This document shows, piece by piece, positions 44,492-52,679 of a stretch of 64,000 nt of DNA. Each line of letters starts with the position of its first letter. Position 1 is the stretch's first letter. This DNA is from Sphingomonas mucosissima (GTDB lineage: Bacteria > Pseudomonadota > Alphaproteobacteria > Sphingomonadales > Sphingomonadaceae), in NCBI RefSeq assembly GCF_002197665.1, contig NZ_NBBJ01000005.1, positions 206,236-270,235 on the forward strand, written 5' to 3'. The translations under genes were made by a program, and so were the position numbers. The notes below the pieces were generated by a model. That model saw only the letters and a program-made list of their open reading frames with translations, made no database searches and was not told where the DNA came from.

Positions 44492-44689
44492 ATGAACCGC
44501 GCGGTTGCCGCCGAGGTGCTGCATCTGGCCGCTGGGCTGCTGCTGACCCTTGCGTTCTTCCGCGCGGCGATCTGGTCCTACCCACAAGGTGCCGGCTCGC
44601 TGGAGCCGGTCTGCGTGCTGACGATGCTGGCGCTGCTGGCGATGAGCGTGCCCGCGCTGGTGAAGGCGGCGCGTCAACCAAGGAACTGA
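44492..44689 (+). CDS. small two-helix membrane protein between pdhC and lpdA
   Basis: A 65-residue protein with two hydrophobic helices (about 8-27 and 40-58) separated by a short loop with SYPQGAGSLEP, and a basic C-terminus ARQPRN. It starts one base after the pdhC stop and ends three bases before the lpdA start, so it is translated with the complex genes. I do not recognise a family. A role near the complex, such as membrane proximity or quinone coupling, would be guesswork. Confidence 0.78.
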   Translation: MNRAVAAEVLHLAAGLLLTLAFFRAAIWSYPQGAGSLEPVCVLTMLALLAMSVPALVKAARQPRN

Positions 44690-44692
44690 TAC

Positions 44693-46093
44693 GTGGCAGA
44701 TACTTACGATCTCGTCATCCTGGGCTCCGGACCGGGCGGCTATGTCGCGGCCATTCGTGCGGCGCAGCTCGGGCTGAAGGTGGCGATCGTTGAGCGCGAG
44801 CTGCTTGGCGGCATCTGCCTCAACTGGGGCTGTATCCCGACCAAGGCGCTGCTGCGCTCGGCCGAAGTGTACCACCTGATGCACCACGCCAAGGATTACG
44901 GGCTGACGGCGCAGGGGATCACGGCTGATCTCGACGCGGTGGTGAAGCGGTCGCGCGGTGTTGCGAAGCAGCTCAATCAGGGTGTCACGCACCTGATGAA
45001 GAAGAACAAGATCGCCGTTCACATGGGCGAGGGGAAGCTGACTGGGAAAAGCAAGCTGACCGTCACCGACAAGGATGGGAAGGCAAGCGAGCTCCAATAC
45101 AAGAACGTCATCGTCGCCACGGGCGCGCGGGCGCGGGAGCTGCCGTTTGCCAAGTCCGACGGCAAAAGGGTGTGGACGTACCGCCATGCGATGACGCCGT
45201 CGGAAATGCCCAAAAAGCTGCTGGTCATCGGATCGGGCGCGATCGGAATCGAATTCGCCAGCTTCTACAACGACATCGGCGCGGACGTGACCGTGGTCGA
45301 GATGCTCGACCGGCTGGTGCCGGTGGAGGACGTGGACGTGTCGGCGCATCTGGAAAAGGCGCTGAAGAAGCAGGGCATGACGATCATGACGTCTGCCAGC
45401 ATCAGCAAGCTGGACGTGGGCGAGAGCGGCGTCACGGCCAATCTGAAGGACAAGGCGGGCAAGGAAACGACCGCGGAGTTCAGCCATGTGATCGTGGCGG
45501 TCGGGATCGTGCCGAACACGGAGAATATCGGTCTCCAGGAGCTGGGCGTCGACATGGACGAGCGCGGCTTCCTGAAAACCGACGCGATGTGCCGCACCAA
45601 CGTGGAGGGCGTGTGGGCGATCGGCGACATCACCGCGCCGCCGTGGCTGGCGCACAAGGCGAGCCATGAAGGCGTGATCGCGGTAGAGGCGATCGCTGGT
45701 GGCCACCCGCACGCGATGGACCCGCGCAACATTCCGGGTTGCACCTATTGCCGGCCGCAGATCGCCAGTGTCGGGCTGACCGAGGCGAAGGCGAAGGAAG
45801 CCGGCTACGAGGTAAAGGTCGGCAACTTCCCCTTCATCGGTAACGGCAAGGCGATCGCGCTGGGCGAGCCGGAAGGCTTCGTGAAGACGGTGTTCGACGC
45901 AAAGACCGGCGAGCTGCTGGGCGCGCACATGATCGGTGCCGAAGTGACCGAGATGATCCAGGGCTACACGATCGGCAAGACGCTGGAGACCACCGAGGCC
46001 GAGCTGATGGAGACGGTGTTCCCGCATCCGACGATCAGCGAAACGATGCACGAGGCGGTGCTCGGTGCGTACGGCAAGGCGATCCATATCTAA
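44693..46093 (+). CDS. lpdA: dihydrolipoyl dehydrogenase (E3)
   Basis: A 466-residue FAD disulfide reductase. The redox pair is C42 and C47 in GGICLNWGCIPTK, the FAD site GSGPGGYVAAI, the NAD site VIGSGAIGIEFASF near 180, and the C-terminal HPHPTISE with the active His-Glu pair. It reoxidises the lipoyl group of the E2 encoded just upstream. The start is a GTG (44693), the only one matching the conserved N-terminus. A repeat-like inverted sequence follows the gene. Confidence 0.95.
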   Translation: MADTYDLVILGSGPGGYVAAIRAAQLGLKVAIVERELLGGICLNWGCIPTKALLRSAEVYHLMHHAKDYGLTAQGITADLDAVVKRSRGVAKQLNQGVTHLMKKNKIAVHMGEGKLTGKSKLTVTDKDGKASELQYKNVIVATGARARELPFAKSDGKRVWTYRHAMTPSEMPKKLLVIGSGAIGIEFASFYNDIGADVTVVEMLDRLVPVEDVDVSAHLEKALKKQGMTIMTSASISKLDVGESGVTANLKDKAGKETTAEFSHVIVAVGIVPNTENIGLQELGVDMDERGFLKTDAMCRTNVEGVWAIGDITAPPWLAHKASHEGVIAVEAIAGGHPHAMDPRNIPGCTYCRPQIASVGLTEAKAKEAGYEVKVGNFPFIGNGKAIALGEPEGFVKTVFDAKTGELLGAHMIGAEVTEMIQGYTIGKTLETTEAELMETVFPHPTISETMHEAVLGAYGKAIHI

Positions 46094-46124
46094 GCAAGGG
46101 ACGGGGGAGGGTGCTCTCCCGGCC

Positions 46125-46204
46125 CGTTCGCGCTGAGCCTGGCGAGGTGCGTGTTACGGATTGCTCCGCCTGCGGCAGGTGGTTCGACAAGCTCGGCATG
46201 AACG
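46125..46204. repeat. imperfect palindromic intergenic repeat (REP-like)
   Basis: The left arm CGTTCGCGCTGAGCCTGGCG (from 46125) is matched by the complement of the right arm GGTTCGACAAGCTCGGCATG (ending near 46204), with an internal GC-rich part. Arms of the form CGTTC-TGAGC-TGTCGAA are widespread dispersed repeats in sphingomonad genomes. It lies between lpdA and the aminotransferase gene. No second copy was noticed in this window. Confidence 0.5.
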
Positions 46205-46238
46205 CGATAGGTGTAGCGGGACCGACAAAGGACTGACC

Positions 46239-47159
46239 ATGACCGATCACGCCACCGGCACGCATGTTTTCACGCCCGACCCGCGGAACGATAATGTCCT
46301 GATCGACGTGAACGGCGAGCTGTTCCGGCGGCCCGAGGCAAAGGTGTCGGTCTTCGATTCGGGCTTCATGCTGGGCGACGGGGTGTGGGAAGGACTGCGC
46401 GTCTACGGCGGCAAGATCGCCTTCCTTGACCGGCACCTCGATCGACTGTGGCAGGGCGCAAAGGCGATCATGCTCGACATCGGCATCTCGCGCGATGAGA
46501 TGATCGCCCGGTTGCGCCGCGTGCTCGACGCGAACGAGATGGCGGGGGACGGCGTTCATATCCGCCTGATGGTGACGCGGGGTATCCGATCGACACCGTA
46601 TCAGGATCCGCGCGTCGTGATCTCGCCCGCCACGATCGTCCTGATCCCGGAATGGAAGGCCCCGGCGGCGGGCACGGCCACGCGCATGCTAAACCTGTTC
46701 ACCGTTCACGTGCGCCGCGGCTACCCCGATGTGCAGGACCCAAAGCTGAATTCGCATTCGAAGCTGAATTGCATCACGGCGTGCATCCAGGCGGCGCAAG
46801 CCGGCGCGGACGAGGCGCTCATGCTTGATCCACATGGTTTCGTGGCGACGTGCAACTCGACGCATTTCTTCATCGTGCGCAACGGGGAGGTGTGGACCTC
46901 GACCGGCGACTATTGCCTCGATGGAATCACACGGCGCATCGTGGTGGAAACGGCGCGGGCGGGGGGCATTCCGACCTATGAGCGCAACTTCTCGTTGACC
47001 GATGTGTATGGCGCGGACGAGGCCTTCACCACGGGCACCTTTGCGGGGCTGGCGCCGGTCGGCACGATCGACGGCCGGGTGATCGGCACGGAGCGGGGGC
47101 CGATGGTGGAGCGCTTGCAGCAGCTTTATCGCGCGGCGGTGGAGCGGGAACTGGCATGA
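46239..47159 (+). CDS. class IV aminotransferase (branched-chain or D-amino acid type)
   Basis: A 306-residue PLP-dependent fold-type IV enzyme. The catalytic lysine is K175 in DPKLNSHSKLNCITA, the phosphate site is in GDGVWEGLRVYGG near 46-58, and the LDGITRR segment near 230 and TGTFAGLAP near 265 are conserved. It would transaminate branched-chain amino acids, D-amino acids or aminodeoxychorismate-type substrates; the sequence alone does not decide. The ATG at 46239 gives MTDHATG. It overlaps the sulfotransferase-like gene by ATGA. Confidence 0.9.
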   Translation: MTDHATGTHVFTPDPRNDNVLIDVNGELFRRPEAKVSVFDSGFMLGDGVWEGLRVYGGKIAFLDRHLDRLWQGAKAIMLDIGISRDEMIARLRRVLDANEMAGDGVHIRLMVTRGIRSTPYQDPRVVISPATIVLIPEWKAPAAGTATRMLNLFTVHVRRGYPDVQDPKLNSHSKLNCITACIQAAQAGADEALMLDPHGFVATCNSTHFFIVRNGEVWTSTGDYCLDGITRRIVVETARAGGIPTYERNFSLTDVYGADEAFTTGTFAGLAPVGTIDGRVIGTERGPMVERLQQLYRAAVERELA

Positions 47160-47920
47160 GCGCCGCCGGCGGCATTGGTCGCGCGGGCGAACCGCTGCGC
47201 ATCGCGATGTGGTCCGGCCCGCGCAACATCTCCACCGCGATGATGCGCAGCTTCTCGAGCCGGGCGGATTGCGCAGTCAGCGACGAGCCGTTCTACGGCT
47301 GCTTTCTGGCGGCCAGCGGCGCGGATCACCCGATGCGCGAGGCGGTGATCGCGAGCATGGATTGCGACTGGCAGTCCGTCGCGGCGACGCTGTCCGGCCC
47401 GGCGCCGGGGGGCAAGCCGGTCTGGTATCAGAAGCACATGCCGCATCACATGGTCGGACCGATCGCGCCGGACGACCTTTCCGGCGTGGTACACGCGTTC
47501 CTGATCCGCGATCCCGCGCGCATGGCCGTGTCCTACGCCGCGAAGCGCGAGACGGTGGCGCCGGGGGATCTGGGCATCGCGGCGCAGCGGGCGTTCTTCG
47601 ATCGGGTGGCGGATCGGCTCGGCCATGTGCCGCCGGTGATCGATTCGGCGGACGTGCTGCGCGATCCTGCCGGCACGCTTTCGGCGTTGTGCCGGGCGCT
47701 CGGCGTTGATTGGGACGAGGCGATGCTGTCCTGGGCACCGGGGCGCCACCCGGACGACGGCGTCTGGGCTGCGCATTGGTATGGCCGTGTGGAGGCCTCG
47801 CACGGGTTTGGGGCGCCCGAGCCGGAAGCTCAGCCGCTGCCATCGGAACTTGCGGCCGTGGCCGACGCTTGCCGGGCGGATTACGAGGCGATGGCTCAGC
47901 ATCGCGTTCGCGCGAGCTAG
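47156..47920 (+). CDS. sulfotransferase-like P-loop protein
   Basis: A 254-residue protein with a sulfotransferase-type 5'-phosphosulfate loop near the N-terminus: IAMWSGPRNISTAMMRSFSSR, then FLIRDPARMAVSY in the middle, as in PAPS-binding proteins. Its acceptor is unknown and a kinase-like role cannot be excluded. The start overlaps the aminotransferase stop (47156-47159), a pairing that recurs in other bacteria as far as I recall, so the two may act on one substrate. It ends before a strong hairpin. Confidence 0.77.
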   Translation: MSAAGGIGRAGEPLRIAMWSGPRNISTAMMRSFSSRADCAVSDEPFYGCFLAASGADHPMREAVIASMDCDWQSVAATLSGPAPGGKPVWYQKHMPHHMVGPIAPDDLSGVVHAFLIRDPARMAVSYAAKRETVAPGDLGIAAQRAFFDRVADRLGHVPPVIDSADVLRDPAGTLSALCRALGVDWDEAMLSWAPGRHPDDGVWAAHWYGRVEASHGFGAPEPEAQPLPSELAAVADACRADYEAMAQHRVRAS

Positions 47921-47968
47921 AGCGGCAAGCTCGTCACCCGGCGAGGTTCGGGGCGACCAGGAAGTGAA

Positions 47969-48010
47969 CGGCCCAGCTTGATTTGCGGTCACGCTGCTCA
48001 AGCTGGGCCG
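47969..48010. terminator. bidirectional hairpin terminator
   Basis: CGGCCCAGCTTGA (47969-47981) and TCAAGCTGGGCCG (47998-48010) form a 13-base perfect stem with a 16-base loop in the gap between the convergent sulfotransferase-like and alpha/beta hydrolase genes. Confidence 0.8.
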
Positions 48011-48021
48011 CTATTTCCGGC

Positions 48022-48846
48022 TTATCGGCTGAGGAAGGTCAGCAGGTCCTGCGTCAGTCGCTCGCCTTCGGTGGCGAACAGGCCGTGCGGCGCGCCCTCA
48101 TATTCCACTAGCTGGCTCATGCCGATGCCCCGCGCGGCGGCACGTCCAGTGGCGTCGATCGGCACCGTCTTGTCGTCCGTGCCGTGGATCACGAGCGTGG
48201 GAACGCGGAAGGCGGGGAGGTCCGGGCGGAAATCGGTGAAGCTGAAGCTGTTTGCGCACTCCAACGTGGCGCGGAGCGACGCCTGCATCGCGAGCCGCCA
48301 TGCCCAATCGAGCGTCGCCTCGCTCACCGGGCTGGTGACATAGCCGACACCGAAGAAGTCCTTGAAGAAGGTGCGGAAGAAGGTCGCGCGATCCTTGCGG
48401 ATGCTTTCGCCGATCTGCCGCAGGTCGTTCTCGCCCGCGCCATGCGGATTGTCGTCCGTCTTGAGCACATAGGGCACGACCGAGCCGATCAGCACGGCGG
48501 CGTTGACGCCGCGGCCGTCATGCCGGCTCATGTAGCGCGCGACTTCGCCGCCACCCATGGAGAAGCCGACGAGCGTCGCGTCCTGCTCAACGCCGGCCGC
48601 CTTCATCACCTCGGCCAGATCGTCGGTGAGCGAGTCATAGTCATAGCCGTTCCACGGCTGGCTGGAGCGCCCGAAGCCGCGCCGGTCATAGGCGATCACG
48701 CGATAGCCTGCCTCGGCCAGCGCCACCGCCTGCGGATCCCAGCTGTCGGCGGACAGCGGCCAGCCATGGATCAGCACGACGGGCCGGCCTTCGCCCCAAT
48801 CCTTGACGTAGATATCCGCACCATCGCGCGTCTTGACGTAGGGCAT
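48022..48846 (-). CDS. alpha/beta hydrolase (non-heme chloroperoxidase/esterase type)
   Basis: A 274-residue alpha/beta hydrolase. The nucleophile is S96 in GFSMGG, the oxyanion stretch is VVLIHGWPLSADSW near residue 23, the acid is in VIHGTDDKTVP and the histidine in EGAPHGLFATEG near the C-terminus. The pattern is that of cofactor-free haloperoxidases or arylesterases. The ATG at 48846 has GGAG six bases before it. It is cytoplasmic, without a signal peptide, and its substrate is unknown. It shares the strand with the MFS pump upstream but 70 bases separate them. Confidence 0.9.
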   Translation of the reverse strand: MPYVKTRDGADIYVKDWGEGRPVVLIHGWPLSADSWDPQAVALAEAGYRVIAYDRRGFGRSSQPWNGYDYDSLTDDLAEVMKAAGVEQDATLVGFSMGGGEVARYMSRHDGRGVNAAVLIGSVVPYVLKTDDNPHGAGENDLRQIGESIRKDRATFFRTFFKDFFGVGYVTSPVSEATLDWAWRLAMQASLRATLECANSFSFTDFRPDLPAFRVPTLVIHGTDDKTVPIDATGRAAARGIGMSQLVEYEGAPHGLFATEGERLTQDLLTFLSR

Positions 48847-48916
48847 GATCAACTCCGGTCCGTGAAACCCGAAGAACGGCGGCGGCGGGGGCGCGTTCCC
48901 TCTCGCGAGTTTGCGC

Positions 48917-50311
48917 TTAGCGCGTCTGGCGCAAGGCCGGGACTTCGTCGCGCACCTCCGTTATGCTCGGGCTGCGGATCGAGGGACGCAGCCGCGCGAT
49001 GCTGCACAGGCCGGCGATCAGCGCCAGCCCCGCGGCGGCGAGCGGGGGCACCGCACCGGCGCCGATGCCCGCCGCCAGAAGCGCGGCGGCGAGCGTCGCG
49101 CCGATCGTCTGTCCGGTGAGCCGCACCGTGGAGACGAGGCCGCCAGCCGCCGCTGCGCGCTCGCGCGGCGCCGAGCCAACGATCAGCCGGGCGTTCGGCG
49201 GCAGGTACAGGCCAAAGCCCGAGCCGCACAGCGCCATGCGCCACGCGACGTCGAAATAGCTCGGGTCCGCCGGCATGGTGGCAAGCAGCGTCAGCGCCAC
49301 CAGGGTCACGGCCATGCCGATCCCGCCGAGGATACCGGCGGGCACGCGATCCGAGAGAAAGCCGGACAGCGGCGCCACGATCATGTTGGTCAGCGGCCAA
49401 GGCGCGATGCAGGCGCCGATCTGGGTGGCGGTGAACCCCATGGCCGACAAGCGAAACGGGGTGGAGACGAGCAACGTCATCGAGGCGGTAAACGCCGTCA
49501 GGCTGCCCACCGCCGACAGGGCGATGATCGGCCGCGCGAGGAGGTCAACCGGCAGGATCGGGGCAGGCGCGCCAATCTCGCGCCGCACGAAGAACCAGCC
49601 GAGCGCCGCGCCGGCGGCGACGATCGCGCCGCTGACCACCGGGCTGTCGCCATGCACCAGGCTTTCCGCGCCACCGATGATGAGGCCGAACATACCCGCG
49701 CACATGATCGCGCCGATAAGGTCGAGGTGGGCGAGGCGTGGGCTTGGATTGGGCAACGACCGGCCGAGCGCGATGCTGATCACCGCGAACGGGAGCGAAC
49801 TGGCGAAGACCCACGGCCAGGGCGCCACCGCCAGCACGAGTCCGCCGATCGTCGGCGCAGCGGCGGCGGAGCTGGTGACGATCACCGAATTGATGCCGAG
49901 CCCGCGCCCGAGCTGGCTGGCAGGATAGGTCTGGCGGATCAGCGCGGAGGAAACGCTGAGCACGCCCGCCGCGCCGATCGCCTGCACGGCGCGGACGATC
50001 AGGAGGAACGGCAGGCTCTTGGCAAAGAAGCAAAGCAAGGTCGCAACGGCGAAGATCACTTGGCCTGCCTGGTAGGTGCGCTTCAACCCGATCCGCTCGC
50101 CCAAACCGGCGAAGGGGAGCAGCAGCATGACCAGCATCACCTGATAGACTGTGACGATCGACACGACAGAGCTTGGCGCAACGCCCAGGTCCCGCGCGAT
50201 CGTCGGCAGCGCCACATTGGCGATACCGCCGTCGATGATGACCAATGCGGAGCCGCACCCGAGCGACGCCACGGCAAACAGGCGGCGGGGGAGGGGCAGG
50301 CCGTCGGACAT
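48917..50311 (-). CDS. MFS transporter, drug:proton antiporter type (DHA2)
   Basis: A 464-residue carrier with about fourteen helices. The opening ALVIIDGGIANVALPTIARDLG is the DHA2 signature D-x-x-x-x-N-V-A-L-P, and GLGERIGLKRTYQAG matches motif A. It would export drugs or metabolites. The start at 50311 has AGGCGGAA before it; longer in-frame versions lack a ribosome site. It is divergent from the prolyl oligopeptidase gene. Confidence 0.9.
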   Translation of the reverse strand: MSDGLPLPRRLFAVASLGCGSALVIIDGGIANVALPTIARDLGVAPSSVVSIVTVYQVMLVMLLLPFAGLGERIGLKRTYQAGQVIFAVATLLCFFAKSLPFLLIVRAVQAIGAAGVLSVSSALIRQTYPASQLGRGLGINSVIVTSSAAAAPTIGGLVLAVAPWPWVFASSLPFAVISIALGRSLPNPSPRLAHLDLIGAIMCAGMFGLIIGGAESLVHGDSPVVSGAIVAAGAALGWFFVRREIGAPAPILPVDLLARPIIALSAVGSLTAFTASMTLLVSTPFRLSAMGFTATQIGACIAPWPLTNMIVAPLSGFLSDRVPAGILGGIGMAVTLVALTLLATMPADPSYFDVAWRMALCGSGFGLYLPPNARLIVGSAPRERAAAAGGLVSTVRLTGQTIGATLAAALLAAGIGAGAVPPLAAAGLALIAGLCSIARLRPSIRSPSITEVRDEVPALRQTR

Positions 50312-50450
50312 TTCCGCCTGCCTTACGGAACCGGGCTCTGCGGGCAAGCTACTCTGGTGTGGTGGTAACATCCGAGATCCTGTGTGTGGCGAAGCGTGCT
50401 TTCCCGTTTGCGCCACAGTGTAGGAACGCCCGGCGATCGGGAGGACAAAC

Positions 50451-50546
50451 GTGGAGAAAGCCGCGTCGATCCCCGGTGACGGCCCGATGATTGTGGTTAC
50501 CTCGGCTGCCCGGCATGAGGCGTTCTTCGGCGGTCGGGAGCGATGA
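50451..50546 (+). CDS. 31-residue upstream reading frame abutting the prolyl oligopeptidase
   Basis: A GTG at 50451 is preceded by GGGAGG at six-base spacing and opens a frame of 31 residues (starting MEKAASIPGDGP, ending GGRER) whose TGA immediately abuts the ATG of the peptidase in the same frame. It is below usual gene-calling limits. It could be a leader peptide controlling the peptidase or a chance frame. Confidence 0.4.
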   Translation: MEKAASIPGDGPMIVVTSAARHEAFFGGRER

Positions 50547-52652
50547 ATGAGACGTGGGGTGATGGCGGTTGCGGTGGCAGCAGCGCTTGCGGCATCGGCC
50601 GGCAGCGCCCAAATCGCGCGTGTGACTGATGATCCCCATATCTGGCTCGAAGACCGGGAGGGCGCCGCGCCGCTCGCCTGGGTAGACACCGAAAACAAGC
50701 GGACGCTGGCGCGGCTGGAGGCCGATCCGCGCTACGAGACCTTCTATCGCGAGGCGCTGGCGATCGCCGCCGCCGAGGATCGCATCCCAATGCCGCAGAT
50801 GATCGGCGGGCGCATCTTCAACCTGTGGCGCGACAAGGCACGCCCGCAGGGCATCTGGCGCGTGACCAGTGCGGCGGACTTTGCCTCCGCCAATCCAAAC
50901 TGGACCACTCTGATCGACCTTGATGCCTTGTCCAAGGCGGAGGGGCGGCAATGGGTCTGGAAGGGCGTGACCTGCCTGGAGCCCGACCATCGCCGCTGCC
51001 TGGTGGCGCTGAGCGAGGGTGGCGAGGACGCGACCAGCCTGCGCGAATTCGACTTGGAGAAGGGCGCTTTCGTTGAGGGCGGTTTCGACCTGCCGGCATC
51101 CAAGCAGAACGCCGACTGGATCGACGCCGACACGCTGATCGTCTCGCGCGATTGGGGCGAAGGCACGCTTACCAAGTCCGGCTATCCCTTTGTGGTGAAG
51201 ATCCTGAAGCGCGGGCAGCCGCTGGGTGGGGCGCGAGAGATCTACCGCGGCACGCCCGACGATATCGGGGCATGGCCATCGGTGGAGGTGGACGCGCAGG
51301 GCAATCGCGCGACCGTGATTACGCGGGCAAAGACGTTCTTCACCTCCGACATCCTGCTATGGGATGGTACCAAAGCGCAGAAAGTGCCGCTGCCCGATCG
51401 GGTGGACGTGAACGGGCTGGTTGACGGCCGGCTGGTCGTGCGCACTAGTGAGGCGTGGGGCAAGGTTCCCGAAGGCGCGCTGGCGTCGCTGCCGCTGCAG
51501 GACGCCACGCGGGGCAAGGGTGCGCTCACCACCATCTTCGCGCCGGGTCCGCGCCAATCCGTGGATCGCGGCAACGTGCGCGTGACCGGCGGCGCGGTGA
51601 TCGCATCGGTTTACGACAACGTCCGCGGCCGCGCGATGGTGTTTACGCCAGCGGGCGACGGCTGGGCTGGCCGTACCCTGAGCCTGCCGGACAATCTTTC
51701 CGTCGATCTGGTCACCGCCGAGCAGAACGGTGATCGCGGCTATCTGGCAGTATCGGGCTTCACCACGCCTACCCGGCTGATGGCGTTCGACGCGGCGGGA
51801 ACGGAGGCGCCGGTTGCCGTCAAGTCCTCGCCGGCGCGTTTCGACGCGACGGGACTGGTGGTAGAGCAGTTCGAGGCCACGTCGTCGGACGGGACAAAGG
51901 TGCCTTATTTCGTGGTCCATCGCGAAGGCGCCGCGAAGGATGGCAGCACGCCAACGCTGATGACGGCCTATGGCGGCTTCGAGGTATCCAACACGCCTTA
52001 TTATTCCGGCATCACGGGCAAGCTGTGGCTGGAGCGGGGCGGTGCCTTCGTGCTGGCCAATATTCGGGGCGGGGGCGAGTTCGGCCCGGCGTGGCACGAG
52101 GCCGGGCGCAAGACGAAACGCCAGCTGATCTTTGACGATTTCGCCAGCATCGCCCGCGACCTGTTCGCGCGCGGGATCACCAGTGCGCCCAAGCTCGGCA
52201 TTTATGGCGGGTCGAACGGCGGACTGCTGATGGGCGTGCAATTGACTCAGCATCCGGAGCTGTGGGGCGCGGTGACGATCCAGGTGCCGCTGCTCGACAT
52301 GTTGCGCTACGAAGGGATCGCAGCCGGCGCCTCATGGGTGGATGAATATGGCTCCGTTTCCGTGCCGGAGGAGCGCGCGTTCCTCGCGACGATGTCGCCC
52401 TATCACGCGCTGCGGAAGGATGGGCGCTACCCGGAGCCTTATATCTGGACGACCACCAAGGACGACCGGGTCGGCCCGCAACATGCGCGCAAGTTCGCCG
52501 CGCGCATGAAAGAGTTTGGCCTGCCGTACCTGTTCTACGAGGACATGGCGGGCGGCCATTCGGGCGACGCGGACATTGCCCAGGGCGCGCGGTTGCAGGC
52601 ACTGCAGACCGTCTATTTCGCGCAGAAGCTGATCGGGCCTTCCAGTAAGTAA
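50547..52652 (+). CDS. secreted prolyl oligopeptidase (peptidase family S9A)
   Basis: A 701-residue serine peptidase. The signal peptide covers about residues 1-21, so it works in the periplasm. The seven-bladed beta-propeller spans about 65-430 and the catalytic alpha/beta domain follows, with S556 in YGGSNGGLLMG, the aspartate in TTKDDRVGP (639-640) and H671 in GGHSGDA. It cleaves short peptides after proline. The ATG at 50547 directly follows the stop of a short upstream frame. Confidence 0.93.
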   Translation: MRRGVMAVAVAAALAASAGSAQIARVTDDPHIWLEDREGAAPLAWVDTENKRTLARLEADPRYETFYREALAIAAAEDRIPMPQMIGGRIFNLWRDKARPQGIWRVTSAADFASANPNWTTLIDLDALSKAEGRQWVWKGVTCLEPDHRRCLVALSEGGEDATSLREFDLEKGAFVEGGFDLPASKQNADWIDADTLIVSRDWGEGTLTKSGYPFVVKILKRGQPLGGAREIYRGTPDDIGAWPSVEVDAQGNRATVITRAKTFFTSDILLWDGTKAQKVPLPDRVDVNGLVDGRLVVRTSEAWGKVPEGALASLPLQDATRGKGALTTIFAPGPRQSVDRGNVRVTGGAVIASVYDNVRGRAMVFTPAGDGWAGRTLSLPDNLSVDLVTAEQNGDRGYLAVSGFTTPTRLMAFDAAGTEAPVAVKSSPARFDATGLVVEQFEATSSDGTKVPYFVVHREGAAKDGSTPTLMTAYGGFEVSNTPYYSGITGKLWLERGGAFVLANIRGGGEFGPAWHEAGRKTKRQLIFDDFASIARDLFARGITSAPKLGIYGGSNGGLLMGVQLTQHPELWGAVTIQVPLLDMLRYEGIAAGASWVDEYGSVSVPEERAFLATMSPYHALRKDGRYPEPYIWTTTKDDRVGPQHARKFAARMKEFGLPYLFYEDMAGGHSGDADIAQGARLQALQTVYFAQKLIGPSSK

Positions 52653-52679
52653 CGGCTGGCCGACGCGCGTCCCCGAACG

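Noticed and set aside
43003..46087. two long minus-strand frames of about 500 codons
   Set aside because: They are antisense to pdhC and lpdA, which are unambiguous.
48911..50368. 485-codon plus-strand frame
   Set aside because: It is antisense to the DHA2-type MFS gene; the Arg/Asp/Gly-rich composition shows a shadow frame.
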